Part shown: positions 19,784 to 27,977 of the stretch, piece after piece
Position numbering within the stretch: the stretch's first letter is position 1
Layout of the letters: the number at the start of each line of letters is the position of its first letter
Assembly: GCF_017312405.1 (NCBI RefSeq)
Contig: NZ_BLTG01000066.1
Location: forward strand, 1 to 60,357
Source of the DNA: Mycobacterium sp. PO1
GTDB lineage: Bacteria > Actinomycetota > Actinomycetes > Mycobacteriales > Mycobacteriaceae
Length of the DNA stretch: 60,357 nt
Direction: 5' to 3'
The notes under the pieces: model-generated
Told to the model about the DNA's origin: nothing
Database searches by the model: none
What the model saw: the letters and a program-made list of their open reading frames with translations, nothing else
Program-made: the position numbers and the translations under genes

Positions 19784-21123
19784 CGGGTCGACGAGGAGCA
19801 GGCAAGAAGAGCTCCGCCCCGGTCATCGACCCGTATCTGCCGACAGCAGGCAATTTCGGTTACCGGGTGTCGCGGTACGAGTTGGAGCTGGAGTACAAGG
19901 TCGCGATCAACCGGCTCGCCGGGACGGCCACCGTCACCGCCGTCACGCTGGCCGAGCTCCAGACGTTCAGCCTGGACCTGTCCAGCGCGCTGTCGGTGGC
20001 CAAGGTGACCGTGAACGGCAAGCGGCCGAAGCACTTTCGCACCGATCGGGACAAGCTGCACATCACGCTGGCCGAGCGGCTGCCCGCCGGTGCCGCGATG
20101 ACGGTGGCGGTGCGCTACAGCGGGACACCCCGGCCGAAACGGACCCCGTGGGGTGAGGTCGGGTTCGAGGAACTCACCGAGGGCGCGCTGGTGGCCGGCC
20201 AGCCCAACGGGGCGTCGTCGTGGTTCCCGTGTGACGATCATCCCAGCGCCAAGGCGAGCTTTCGGATCCAGATCGCCACGGAGAGCCCGTATCTCACGAT
20301 CGCCAACGGAAAGTTGTTGTCCCGCAAAGCCCGAGCCGGCATGACCACCTGGACCTACGAGCAGAGCGAACCGACCTCGACGTATCTGATCACGCTGCAG
20401 GTCGGTCCCTACACCAGGCGGCGGATGGCCAAGAACGGCGTGGAGATCTTCTCGGTGCTGCCCGACCGGCTGCGCCGCGAGTTCGACCACGACTTCGGGC
20501 GCCAACCGCAGATGATGAAGCTCTTCGTCAAGCTGTTCGGTCCGTACCCGCTGGCCGACGGTTACACCGTCGTCGTCACCGACGACGAACTGGAGATCCC
20601 GCTCGAGGCGCAGGGCATCTCGATCTTCGGGGCCAACCACTGCGACGGCCGGCGCGGCTCCGAGCGGCTGGTCGCCCACGAACTGGCCCATCAGTGGTTC
20701 GGCAACTCCGTGACCGCCCAACGCTGGCGCCACATCTGGCTGCACGAGGGCTTCGCGTGCTACGCGGAGTGGTTGTGGTCCGATCACTGCGGCGAGCGCA
20801 GCGCCGACGACTGGGCCCGCCACTACCACCAGCGGCTGGTCGACTCACCGCAGGATCTGGTCCTCGCCGACCCCGGGCCGCGGGACATGTTCGACGACCG
20901 GGTGTACAAGCGCGGTGCGCTGGCCCTGCACACGCTGCGCCGGCGGATCGGCGACGACTCGTTCTTCGCGCTGCTCAGGGAGTGGACATCGCGGTACCGG
21001 CACGCGAGCGTCGTCACCGACGACTTCATCGCGCTGGCCGCGCATTTCACCGAGGACTCGCTGCGCCCGCTGTGGGCGGCGTGGCTGTACTCCGCGGAGG
21101 TCCCCCCGCTGGACCTGCCGTGA
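19780..21123 (+). CDS. M1-family zinc aminopeptidase-like protein
   Basis: A 447-residue gluzincin with an N-terminal beta-sandwich (about 25-210) and a catalytic domain with HELAH at 300-304 and the third zinc ligand Glu323 in LHEGF. The exopeptidase GxMEN motif is replaced by LEAQG near 276-280, so N-terminal recognition may differ from classical PepN. The C-terminal ARM-like domain is short compared with the 850-residue PepN enzymes. No signal peptide is visible. GTG 19780 overlaps the NRPS stop as GTGA, and its own stop overlaps the next gene in the same way, so it is coupled to both. Whether it processes the NRPS product is speculation. Confidence 0.87.
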   Translation: MTGRRGAGKKSSAPVIDPYLPTAGNFGYRVSRYELELEYKVAINRLAGTATVTAVTLAELQTFSLDLSSALSVAKVTVNGKRPKHFRTDRDKLHITLAERLPAGAAMTVAVRYSGTPRPKRTPWGEVGFEELTEGALVAGQPNGASSWFPCDDHPSAKASFRIQIATESPYLTIANGKLLSRKARAGMTTWTYEQSEPTSTYLITLQVGPYTRRRMAKNGVEIFSVLPDRLRREFDHDFGRQPQMMKLFVKLFGPYPLADGYTVVVTDDELEIPLEAQGISIFGANHCDGRRGSERLVAHELAHQWFGNSVTAQRWRHIWLHEGFACYAEWLWSDHCGERSADDWARHYHQRLVDSPQDLVLADPGPRDMFDDRVYKRGALALHTLRRRIGDDSFFALLREWTSRYRHASVVTDDFIALAAHFTEDSLRPLWAAWLYSAEVPPLDLP

Positions 21124-22361
21124 CGGACGCGGCCGCCGGCCCGTCCGGGGCCGTGACCCGCAGCAGCGTGGTGCGTGTCGGAGCGGCGACCGCGGTGTCG
21201 GCGCTGTGCGGGTACGCGGTGCTGTATCTGGCCGCCCGGGATCTCGAGCCGGCCGGCTTCTCGGTGTTCAGCGTGTTCTGGGGCGCGTTCGGGTTGGCCA
21301 GCGGCGCCGCGTTCGGCCTGCTGCAGGAGAGCACCCGTGAGGTCCGCTCGGCACGGGGCGAGCCGGGCCGCAGCCGTCCGATGCGCATCGGTGCGGGCGT
21401 CGGAGTGGGGGCGGCCGCGCTGATCGCGCTGAGCTCCCCGCTGTGGTCGGCCCACGTGTTCGTCGAGGACCGCACGCTGAGCATCGCGCTGCTGAGCCTG
21501 GGGCTGGCCGGCTTCTGTGTGCACACCACGCTGCTCGGCATGCTCGCCGGACGCAACCAGTGGTCCGGGTACGGCGCTCTGATGGTGACCGACGCGCTGC
21601 TGCGGGTCACGGTCGCCGCGGCGACCTTTGCGATCGGCTGGGGGCTGGGCGGGTACCTGTGGGCCACGGTCGCCGGCGCGGTCAGCTGGGTGCTGATGCT
21701 AGCGCTGTCCCCCGCGGCCCGGGCGGCGGCGCGCGTGCACACCCCCGCCGACACGGTGACCTTTCTGCGCGGCGTCGGGCATTCGACCACCGCCGCGGGG
21801 GCCAGCGCGGTCCTCGTCATGGGCTTTCCGGTGTTGCTGCAGGCCACCTCCGGTGACCTCGGCGCCACCGGCGGGGTGGTGATCCTGGCGGTGACCCTCA
21901 CCCGGGCGCCGCTGCTGGTGCCGCTGACCGCGATGCAGGGAAACCTGATCGCCTACTTCGTCGATCACCGTGCTCATCGGGTGCGCGCACTGGCCGTCCC
22001 GGCCGCGCTGGTCGCCGGACTGGGCGCGCTCGGGGTGCTCGTCGCCGGCCTCGCCGGTCCGTGGTTCCTGCGCACCGCGTTCGGCCCGCAGTACCAGGCC
22101 GACGGTGCCCTGCTGGCCTGGCTGACCGCCGCCGCGGTGGCCATCGCGCTGCTGACGCTGACGGGCGCCGCGACCGTGGCCGCCGCGTTGCACCGCGCCT
22201 ACGCCGCGGGTTGGCTGTCGGCGACACTGGCCTCGGCCCTGCTGTTGCTGATGCCGCTGACTCTGGAGGTGCGCACGGTGGTGGCCCTGATGTGCGGGCC
22301 GCTGCTCGGCATCGCGGCGCACCTGGTGGCCCTGGCCGGGGACCGGCCTGCCGGACGCTGA
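21120..22361 (+). CDS. Multi-pass membrane protein, Rv3630-like (polysaccharide-export/flippase fold candidate)
   Basis: A 413-residue protein with about twelve hydrophobic helices and few loops, resembling the conserved mycobacterial membrane protein encoded next to the Rv3631-galE1 region. The helix number and pattern, with LRGVGHSTTAAGASAVLVMGF in the middle, are like MOP/PST-type flippases, but no diagnostic motif is visible. GTG 21120 overlaps the peptidase stop as GTGA. It is followed by galE after 46 nt, so a role in moving a glycolipid or polymer across the membrane is a reasonable but unproven guess. Confidence 0.75.
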   Translation: MTDAAAGPSGAVTRSSVVRVGAATAVSALCGYAVLYLAARDLEPAGFSVFSVFWGAFGLASGAAFGLLQESTREVRSARGEPGRSRPMRIGAGVGVGAAALIALSSPLWSAHVFVEDRTLSIALLSLGLAGFCVHTTLLGMLAGRNQWSGYGALMVTDALLRVTVAAATFAIGWGLGGYLWATVAGAVSWVLMLALSPAARAAARVHTPADTVTFLRGVGHSTTAAGASAVLVMGFPVLLQATSGDLGATGGVVILAVTLTRAPLLVPLTAMQGNLIAYFVDHRAHRVRALAVPAALVAGLGALGVLVAGLAGPWFLRTAFGPQYQADGALLAWLTAAAVAIALLTLTGAATVAAALHRAYAAGWLSATLASALLLLMPLTLEVRTVVALMCGPLLGIAAHLVALAGDRPAGR

Positions 22362-22407
22362 CCGCTGCCCGGCGAATACGCTGCGGGCGACGACGAAGGA
22401 GACGCTG

Positions 22408-23385
22408 ATGAGCTGGCTGGTGACCGGGGGTGCCGGATACATCGGCTCGCACGTGACGCACGCCATGTGTGACGCCGGGATACCCGTGGTGGTCATCGAC
22501 GACCTGTCGACGGGGTTCGCCGAGTTCGTCGCCCCCGCGGCGACGTTCGTCGAGGGATCGCTGCTCGACGGTGCGCTGGTGGAGGACACGCTGCGGCGCA
22601 ACGGGGTGCGCGGGGTCATCCATGTCGCCGGGTACAAGTACGCCGGCGAGTCCGTCAACCGGCCGTTGCACACCTACGAGCAGAACGTCACGGCGACCCT
22701 CACGCTGCTGTCGGCGATGCAGCGCGCCGGGGTCGAGGCGATCGTGTTCTCCTCCAGCGCGGCCACCTACGGCACACCCGACGTCGAGGTGGTCGACGAG
22801 TCCACCGCGACCACACCCGAGTCGCCCTACGGGGAGACCAAACTCATCGGCGAATGGCTGCTGCGCGACGTCGGACGGTCCGCGGGCATCCGGCACACCA
22901 GCCTGCGCTATTTCAACGTGGTCGGGTCGGGGTCGCCGCGGCTGTTCGATGCCAGCCCGCACAACCTGTTCCCGAAGGTCTTCGACATGCTGTACCGCGG
23001 GGAGACCCCGCGGGTGAACGGCGACGACTATCCCACGCCCGACGGCACCTGCGTGCGGGACTACATCCACGTCGCCGATCTGGCGCTGGCCCATGTCGCG
23101 GCCGCGCGCCGGCTGGACGACGGGCTGCCGGTGGAGCGGGTGTACAACCTCGGCAGCGGGGCCGGTACGTCGGTGGCACAGATCATGACCGCGATCCGCA
23201 CCGTCACCGGCATCGACTTCGAACCGACGATCATGCCACGCCGCCCCGGCGACCCGGCCCGCATCGTGGCCACCGGCGATCTCGCCGCCCGCGACCTGGA
23301 CTGGACGATGCGGCACTCGTTGGAGGAGATGGTGTCCTCGGCGTGGGAGGCGCGCCGCCAGGCCGGGGACACCTACCCCCGATAG
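22408..23385 (+). CDS. galE: UDP-glucose 4-epimerase-type SDR (GalE)
   Basis: Interconverts UDP-glucose and UDP-galactose, supplying galactose for arabinogalactan or glycolipids. The 325-residue extended SDR has the NAD-binding GGAGYIG (7-13), the catalytic SSSAATYG region, Tyr141-xxx-Lys145 (YGETK) and RDYIHVADLALAHVAA. ATG 22408 follows GACGAAGGAGACGCTG, a good Shine-Dalgarno. It is in the plus-strand cluster between two polytopic membrane proteins; in M. tuberculosis the corresponding gene (galE1 region) is close to the same neighbours. The exact sugar specificity cannot be decided from the sequence. Confidence 0.9.
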   Translation: MSWLVTGGAGYIGSHVTHAMCDAGIPVVVIDDLSTGFAEFVAPAATFVEGSLLDGALVEDTLRRNGVRGVIHVAGYKYAGESVNRPLHTYEQNVTATLTLLSAMQRAGVEAIVFSSSAATYGTPDVEVVDESTATTPESPYGETKLIGEWLLRDVGRSAGIRHTSLRYFNVVGSGSPRLFDASPHNLFPKVFDMLYRGETPRVNGDDYPTPDGTCVRDYIHVADLALAHVAAARRLDDGLPVERVYNLGSGAGTSVAQIMTAIRTVTGIDFEPTIMPRRPGDPARIVATGDLAARDLDWTMRHSLEEMVSSAWEARRQAGDTYPR

Positions 23386-25157
23386 TGCTCGTGCATTCCC
23401 GTACCGCCCGCATCGCGCTGTTGCTCATCGCGGTGCATCTGGTCGTGCGGGCGATGCTGGCGTTCGGTGGCTACTTCTATTGGGACGACCTGATTCTGGT
23501 CGGCAGGGCAGGCACGCAACCCCTGTTGTCGCCGGCCTACCTGTTCGACGACCACGACGGCCACGTGATGCCCGCGGCGTTCCTGCTGGCGGGCACGATC
23601 ACCCGGCTGGCCCCGCTGAACTGGGTGGGCCCGGCGCTGAGCCTGGTGGTGCTGGCCGCGCTGGCGGCGCTGGCCCTGCTGCGGGCCCTGCACGTGATCC
23701 TGGGTTGGCGGCCAGTCCTGTTGGTACCGTTGACGTTCGCGCTGTTCACGCCACTGGCGATACCGAGCTATGCGTGGTGGGCGGCCGGGCTGAACTCGCT
23801 GCCGATGGTGGCCGCGATGGCGTGGGTGTGCGCTGATGTGATCCTGTTGATCCGCACGGGCCGGCGGCGCTACGCCGTGAGCGCGGTCCTCGTGTACGCC
23901 GGTGGGCTGTTGTTCTTCGAGAAGTCGGCGATCATCCCGTTCGTCGCGTTCGCCGTCGTCGCGCTGTACGGCCATGTGACAGCGACGGTTTCGGTGCGCG
24001 ACGTGTGGCGCCGGGGAGCGCGGGTGTGGCTGGCGTGCCTGGCGGTGACGGTGGCGTGGGTGGGCGTCTACCTGTTGGTGGTCGACCAGAGGCGGTGGAG
24101 CTTCGATCTGGCGATGACGTGGGATCTGCTGGCGCGCTCGGTGACCCACGGCGTGGTGCCGGGTCTGGTCGGGGGGCCTTGGCAGTGGCAGCGGTGGGCA
24201 CCGGCCTCTCCGTGGGCGGTACCGGGGCCCGTCGTGATGGCGCTGGGCTGGGTGGCATTGGCGGCCGTGGTCGCGGTGACGCTGTACCGCAAGCAGCGGC
24301 TGGGTCCGGTGTGGCTGACCGCGCTCGGCTATGTCGCGGCGTGCCAGGTGCCGATCTATCTGATGCGCTCGTCGCGGTTCACCGCGCTGGAGCTCGCCCA
24401 GTCGCTGCGGTACCTTCCGGATCTGGTGCTGGTGCTGACGCTGCTGGCCGCGGTCGGACTGTGCGCGCCGAATCGGCCCGGATCTTTCCGCCTCGATGCG
24501 TCCCGAGTGCGGTCGGTGGCGATCGTCGGTCTGACATCGGTGTTCGTCGCCAGCAGCCTGTATTCCACCGCGACGTTCCTGAGGAGCTGGCAGGACAACC
24601 CCACCGAGTCCTACCTGCGCACCGCGCAGGCCGGGTTGGCCGCCGCCCATGCCGAGTCGGCGGCGCCGCTGCTCGATCAGGAGGTCGACCCGCTGGTGCT
24701 GCAACGGGTGGCGTGGCCGGAGAACCTCGCCTCACACATGTTCGCCCTGCTCGAGGATCGACCTGAATTCGCCCGCTCGACAACGCAATTGCGGATGCTC
24801 GACAGCAGGGGTCACATCGTCGACGCTGTGGTGACCTGGGTGCGCAGCATCGCCCCCGGGCCCCTTCCGCAGTGCGGCTACCTGGTGCAGCCGGACTTCC
24901 CCGCCGTGCTGCCGCTCGACGGGCCGCTGCTTCCCGCCGACTGGACCGCCGAGCTCAACTATCTGGCCAACAGCGACGGTTCGATCGTGGTGGCACTGTC
25001 CGAGGGCGAGGAGGTCCGGGTCCCGGTGCGTCCCGGCCTGAACCGGGTGTTCGTCCGGTTGAGCGGAGCCGGGGACGCCATCACCGTGCGCGCCGACACC
25101 GCAGCGCTGTCGGTGTGCCTGGCCTCCGGACCGGTCGGCTTCGTCGCACCTCGCTGA
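23385..25157 (+). CDS. Large polytopic membrane protein, Rv3635-like (GT-C-type glycosyltransferase candidate)
   Basis: A 590-residue protein with around eleven membrane helices in the first 400 residues and a soluble C-terminal domain of about 190 residues. The N-terminal extracytoplasmic loop has GGYFYWDDLILVGRAG, an acidic motif after the first helix as in GT-C glycosyltransferases, which suggests a lipid-linked sugar donor (inference). GTG 23385 overlaps the galE stop by one base; a second GTG is two codons later. It closes the plus-strand cluster that starts at the NRPS-like gene. The family has no assigned biochemical activity that I can name. Confidence 0.75.
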   Translation: MLVHSRTARIALLLIAVHLVVRAMLAFGGYFYWDDLILVGRAGTQPLLSPAYLFDDHDGHVMPAAFLLAGTITRLAPLNWVGPALSLVVLAALAALALLRALHVILGWRPVLLVPLTFALFTPLAIPSYAWWAAGLNSLPMVAAMAWVCADVILLIRTGRRRYAVSAVLVYAGGLLFFEKSAIIPFVAFAVVALYGHVTATVSVRDVWRRGARVWLACLAVTVAWVGVYLLVVDQRRWSFDLAMTWDLLARSVTHGVVPGLVGGPWQWQRWAPASPWAVPGPVVMALGWVALAAVVAVTLYRKQRLGPVWLTALGYVAACQVPIYLMRSSRFTALELAQSLRYLPDLVLVLTLLAAVGLCAPNRPGSFRLDASRVRSVAIVGLTSVFVASSLYSTATFLRSWQDNPTESYLRTAQAGLAAAHAESAAPLLDQEVDPLVLQRVAWPENLASHMFALLEDRPEFARSTTQLRMLDSRGHIVDAVVTWVRSIAPGPLPQCGYLVQPDFPAVLPLDGPLLPADWTAELNYLANSDGSIVVALSEGEEVRVPVRPGLNRVFVRLSGAGDAITVRADTAALSVCLASGPVGFVAPR

Positions 25158-25251
25158 CCCGTGACAGGCTGCTCGGCATCAACGACATGCGCGCACGAGG
25201 TTTCCCGGTCTACCGCGAGCTACTGAACGGGGAACGGGCCTGCCCCGACCG

Positions 25252-26436
25252 CTACTCATCCGCGTCGACGTCGGCGTACTCGCGGATGTACTGGGCGAAG
25301 CCCGGGGCGGTGAAGCGCATGCTGCCGCGGGAGGACTGCTCGATCAGTCCTTTGTCCATCAGCGACTGCCTGGCCATGCTGATCGCTGTCGAGGTGGTCC
25401 CCAGCGCTGCGGCGACGTCCCGGCGTTTCACGTCGCCGTCGCCGAGCGAGGCCATCGCGGTGATGAACTTGGCCTCCGCGGGAGAGGCCTGCTTCCACCG
25501 CGATCGGAACAGCATGTTCCGCGCGACGAGGAACTGCTCGCGCGCCGCGGGAAAGTGCTGGGCCGTCAACGCCCCACCAGGCCCCGGATAGCCGGCCGCC
25601 TCCCACATCTTGTCGCCGAATTCCTGCAGGAAGTACGGATAGCCCTGCGTCTCCTGCAGCACCGCGTCGAGCGCACCCTGCTCCCACCCCACACCGACCC
25701 CGAGGGCGGGGGCGGTCAGCGCCAGGGTGGCGTCGTCGTGGTTGAGGTTGTTCAGGTGCCGGTACTCGAATCGCTCCCCGAAGCTGACAGCTTTGGCGAC
25801 GGTGTCCTGGGTGTGGCTCAAACCGGCCGCGAAGACCGCGGCGGGCAGTTCGGGGGCCTCGGCCTGCATGTGCTGCCAGGCATAGGCCAGGGCACGGATG
25901 CCGACCGCATCGGCGGCCTGCAGTTCGTCGATGAACACCACCAGGCCCGGGCTACCGGCCTCCATCACCCCACGCGCGGCCGCGGTGATCGCCTCCTGGA
26001 GGGCGCGGGCGGCTCCCTGGAACTCGGTGTTGTCGGTGTCGGCCGGCGTGGCGAGTTGCAGGGAGGCCACCCCGAAGTTCAGCCGCACGGTGTTCAGCGT
26101 CTTGGTCAGCGCTGCCTTTGCGGTGTCCGTCCATGTGGCGGTGACGAGTTTGTCGAACTCATTGGCAAGGTCGACCGACAGCGACACCGAGTCGCCGCCC
26201 GTCGCCCAGACCGTGGTGAACGTGCGCTGCCGCGCGTCGCGCTGGGCGACCCGCAGCAGACTGGTCTTGCCGACCCCGCGCGGGCCCACGAATACATGGA
26301 CTCTGCCGTCGAGTTGGCGGTACACGGACAAGTTCGTCAGGTGGACGCTGACGCGAGCCAGGTGCACGTCGCGACCGGGCAGGTGGAGCGCGATGGCGCC
26401 CGGTGTGTAGGGACTTCGCTGCTGCGAGGCGGCCAC
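25252..26436 (-). CDS. AAA+ ATPase with C-terminal winged-helix (archaeal-type/Orc-like ATP-binding protein)
   Basis: A 394-residue P-loop ATPase: Walker A GPRGVGKTS at 51-59, Walker B GLVVFIDELQ at 164-173, a sensor region AVFAAGLSHTQD, and a C-terminal winged helix (about 315-390; DVKRRDVAAALGTTSTAISMA). The layout is like the Orc1/Cdc6-type and STAND-type ATPases often found as single genes on mobile elements. The start is GTG 26436, with AAGGAAG 10 nt upstream inside a palindrome. It stands alone next to tRNA-Thr, its only close neighbour, and its upstream DNA is strikingly AT-rich against about 68% GC elsewhere, which hints at acquisition by transfer. Function unknown. Confidence 0.8.
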   Translation of the reverse strand: MAASQQRSPYTPGAIALHLPGRDVHLARVSVHLTNLSVYRQLDGRVHVFVGPRGVGKTSLLRVAQRDARQRTFTTVWATGGDSVSLSVDLANEFDKLVTATWTDTAKAALTKTLNTVRLNFGVASLQLATPADTDNTEFQGAARALQEAITAAARGVMEAGSPGLVVFIDELQAADAVGIRALAYAWQHMQAEAPELPAAVFAAGLSHTQDTVAKAVSFGERFEYRHLNNLNHDDATLALTAPALGVGVGWEQGALDAVLQETQGYPYFLQEFGDKMWEAAGYPGPGGALTAQHFPAAREQFLVARNMLFRSRWKQASPAEAKFITAMASLGDGDVKRRDVAAALGTTSTAISMARQSLMDKGLIEQSSRGSMRFTAPGFAQYIREYADVDADE

Positions 26437-26441
26437 CGAGC

Positions 26442-26494
26442 TTATACTTCCTTATAAAAATCGCGATTTCGGGCGGTTTTATAAAGAAGTATAA
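26442..26494 (-). promoter_or_regulatory. AT-rich double palindrome over the promoter and SD of the ATPase gene
   Basis: Two 18-bp arms TTATACTTCCTTATAAAA (26442-26459) and TTTTATAAAGAAGTATAA (26477-26494) are inverted with 17 of 18 matches around a 17-nt spacer. Each arm is itself a TTATA-n6-TATAA dyad, so two boxes lie 37 bp apart centre to centre. On the minus strand the far box carries TATACT (26493-26488), a good -10, and the near box carries the AAGGAAG Shine-Dalgarno. A repressor bound to both boxes, or an RNA stem hiding the SD, would shut the gene off. Autoregulation by the winged-helix ATPase is inference. Confidence 0.75.
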
Positions 26495-26525
26495 ACCGCG
26501 GGCTTGCCGCTGCTGACACATTCGG

Positions 26526-26598
26526 AGCCGCCTGGGGGAATCGAACCCCCGACCTATTCATTACGAGTGAATCGCTCTGCCGACTGAGCTAAGGCGGC
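26526..26598 (-). tRNA. tRNA-Thr (anticodon CGT)
   Basis: The minus strand folds into a complete 73-nt cloverleaf without an encoded CCA: acceptor GCCGCCT/AGGCGGC, D-arm with AGCTCAGTCGGCAGAGC, anticodon stem ATTCA/TGAAT with loop CTCGTAA (anticodon CGT, reading ACG Thr codons), and T-arm GGGGGTTCGATTCCCCC. It lies between holB and the ATPase gene, reading toward the latter. tRNA 3' ends are common integration sites; no second copy of the 3' end was found nearby. Confidence 0.97.
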
Positions 26599-26662
26599 CT
26601 GCCGACGGCGACCAGCACCATCGGCGGCCTGAGTCTACGGCAGGGCCGAGCGACGACCAAAG

Positions 26663-27895
26663 TCAGCCGCGCAGTGCCTGACCGACGGTGCCGACCATGG
26701 CATCGACGGCGAACTTCGGTTTGACGTTGCCGGCCAGCGCCTCCCGGCACTCGAGCACCGCCTCGATGCATCGCAGCAGCTTGTCGGCGGGTGCGTGCGC
26801 GGCCAGCGCCGCCACCTTCTCCCGCATGTCGGGGTGGTTGGGGGCGATGTCACCGGCCCCCGACGCGACGAGCAGCGCGTCACGGAAGTAGGTGGCGAGG
26901 TCGATCAGCGCCCGGTCGAGCGCGTCCCGCGAAGCGCGTGTCTGTCGCGACTTCTGCCGCCGTTCCAGGTCCTTGATCGCCCCGGCCGCGCCGCGCATCG
27001 TGCCGGCCGTGCCCTTCCCGGTGCCGCCTGCCCCCAGCGCCGTACGCAACTCGTCGGCCTCGACCTCGTTGCGGTCTTCGGTCAGCGCCCGGGCTTCGGC
27101 CTCAGCCGTGGCGACGAGCTCCTCCGCGGCGGCGTAGGCCCGCGACGGCGTGGCCGCGTCCCGGGCCAGTCCCAGCGCCCGCTGCCGGCGCTGGCGGGCC
27201 TGCTCGTCGGTGGCCAGCCGCCGGGCCCGCCCGACGTGTCCGCCGCTGACCGAGGCGGCCCACGCCGCATCGGACTCGGTGAGCCCGTCGGACTCGACGA
27301 GCACCCGCGCGATGGCATCCACCGACGGTGTGACCAGCGCGACGTGCCGGCAGCGGGAGCGCAGCGTGATGGCGATGTCCTCCGGGTCCACCGAGGGCGC
27401 GCACAGCAGGAACACCGTCGACGGCGGCGGCTCCTCCACGACCTTGAGCAGGGCGTTCGCCGCCCCTTCGGTGAGCCGGTCGGCGTCCTCGATCACCACG
27501 ATCTGCCAGCGACCGGTGCCGGGCCGCCGCGACGCGATCTGCACGATGGTGCGCATCGCGTCCACCCCGATCGACAGGCCCTCGGGGATGATGCGACGCA
27601 CGTCGGCGTGGGTGCCGGCCATCGTGGTCGTGCAGGCGCGGCATTCACCGCACCCCGGGGGGCCGTCGGACGTGCACTGCAGGGCGGCCGCGAAGCACAG
27701 TGCCGCCACCGAGCGCCCGGACCCGGGCGGTCCGGTGATCAGCCAGGCGTGGGTCATCGTGCCCGCAGAAGCGCCCGTCCCACCCGCCTCCGCCGCCTCG
27801 CTGTGAGCGGAATCACCGCGCGCCGCCCGCGCGGCAGCCATCAGCTCGGCTTCCACGGCGTCCTGGCCCACCAGACGCGAAAAAACACCCGTCAT
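26663..27895 (-). CDS. holB: DNA polymerase III delta' subunit
   Basis: Clamp-loader subunit delta', 410 residues. It has the AAA+ fold with a degenerate P-loop GPPGSGRS (Lys replaced by Arg, usual for delta'), the four-Cys zinc module beginning at CTSDGPPGCGEC, VVIEDADRLTEGAANALLKVVEEPP and the sensor SRCRHV. A Glu/Ala/Gly-rich insert (about 270-310) separates the AAA+ part from the collar domain. ATG 27895 is the natural start. It is divergent from the adenylate cyclase gene, the order known for M. tuberculosis Rv3644c/Rv3645. Confidence 0.94.
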   Translation of the reverse strand: MTGVFSRLVGQDAVEAELMAAARAARGDSAHSEAAEAGGTGASAGTMTHAWLITGPPGSGRSVAALCFAAALQCTSDGPPGCGECRACTTTMAGTHADVRRIIPEGLSIGVDAMRTIVQIASRRPGTGRWQIVVIEDADRLTEGAANALLKVVEEPPPSTVFLLCAPSVDPEDIAITLRSRCRHVALVTPSVDAIARVLVESDGLTESDAAWAASVSGGHVGRARRLATDEQARQRRQRALGLARDAATPSRAYAAAEELVATAEAEARALTEDRNEVEADELRTALGAGGTGKGTAGTMRGAAGAIKDLERRQKSRQTRASRDALDRALIDLATYFRDALLVASGAGDIAPNHPDMREKVAALAAHAPADKLLRCIEAVLECREALAGNVKPKFAVDAMVGTVGQALRG

Positions 27896-27965
27896 CGCCG
27901 ATAACAGTAGTGCTGCGAACCGACACGTCCGTCTCAGACGCTCCCGCGCCGTCAGCTGCGCCCGA

Positions 27966-27971
27966 TACGGT
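27966..27971 (+). promoter_or_regulatory. -10 hexamer TACGGT for leaderless cyclase transcript
   Basis: TACGGT is followed by 6 nt and the ATG at 27978; no Shine-Dalgarno is present. Confidence 0.5.
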
Positions 27972-27977
27972 TAGCGA

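Noticed and set aside
25158..25251. Search for an att duplicate of the tRNA-Thr 3' end behind the ATPase gene
   Set aside because: No match longer than a few bases was found, so an integrated element cannot be delimited here.
26159..26521. Minus-strand open frame crossing the double palindrome (MCQQRQARGLYFF...)
   Set aside because: It would read through promoter-like AT-rich DNA and then overlap the ATPase in another frame; no conserved features.
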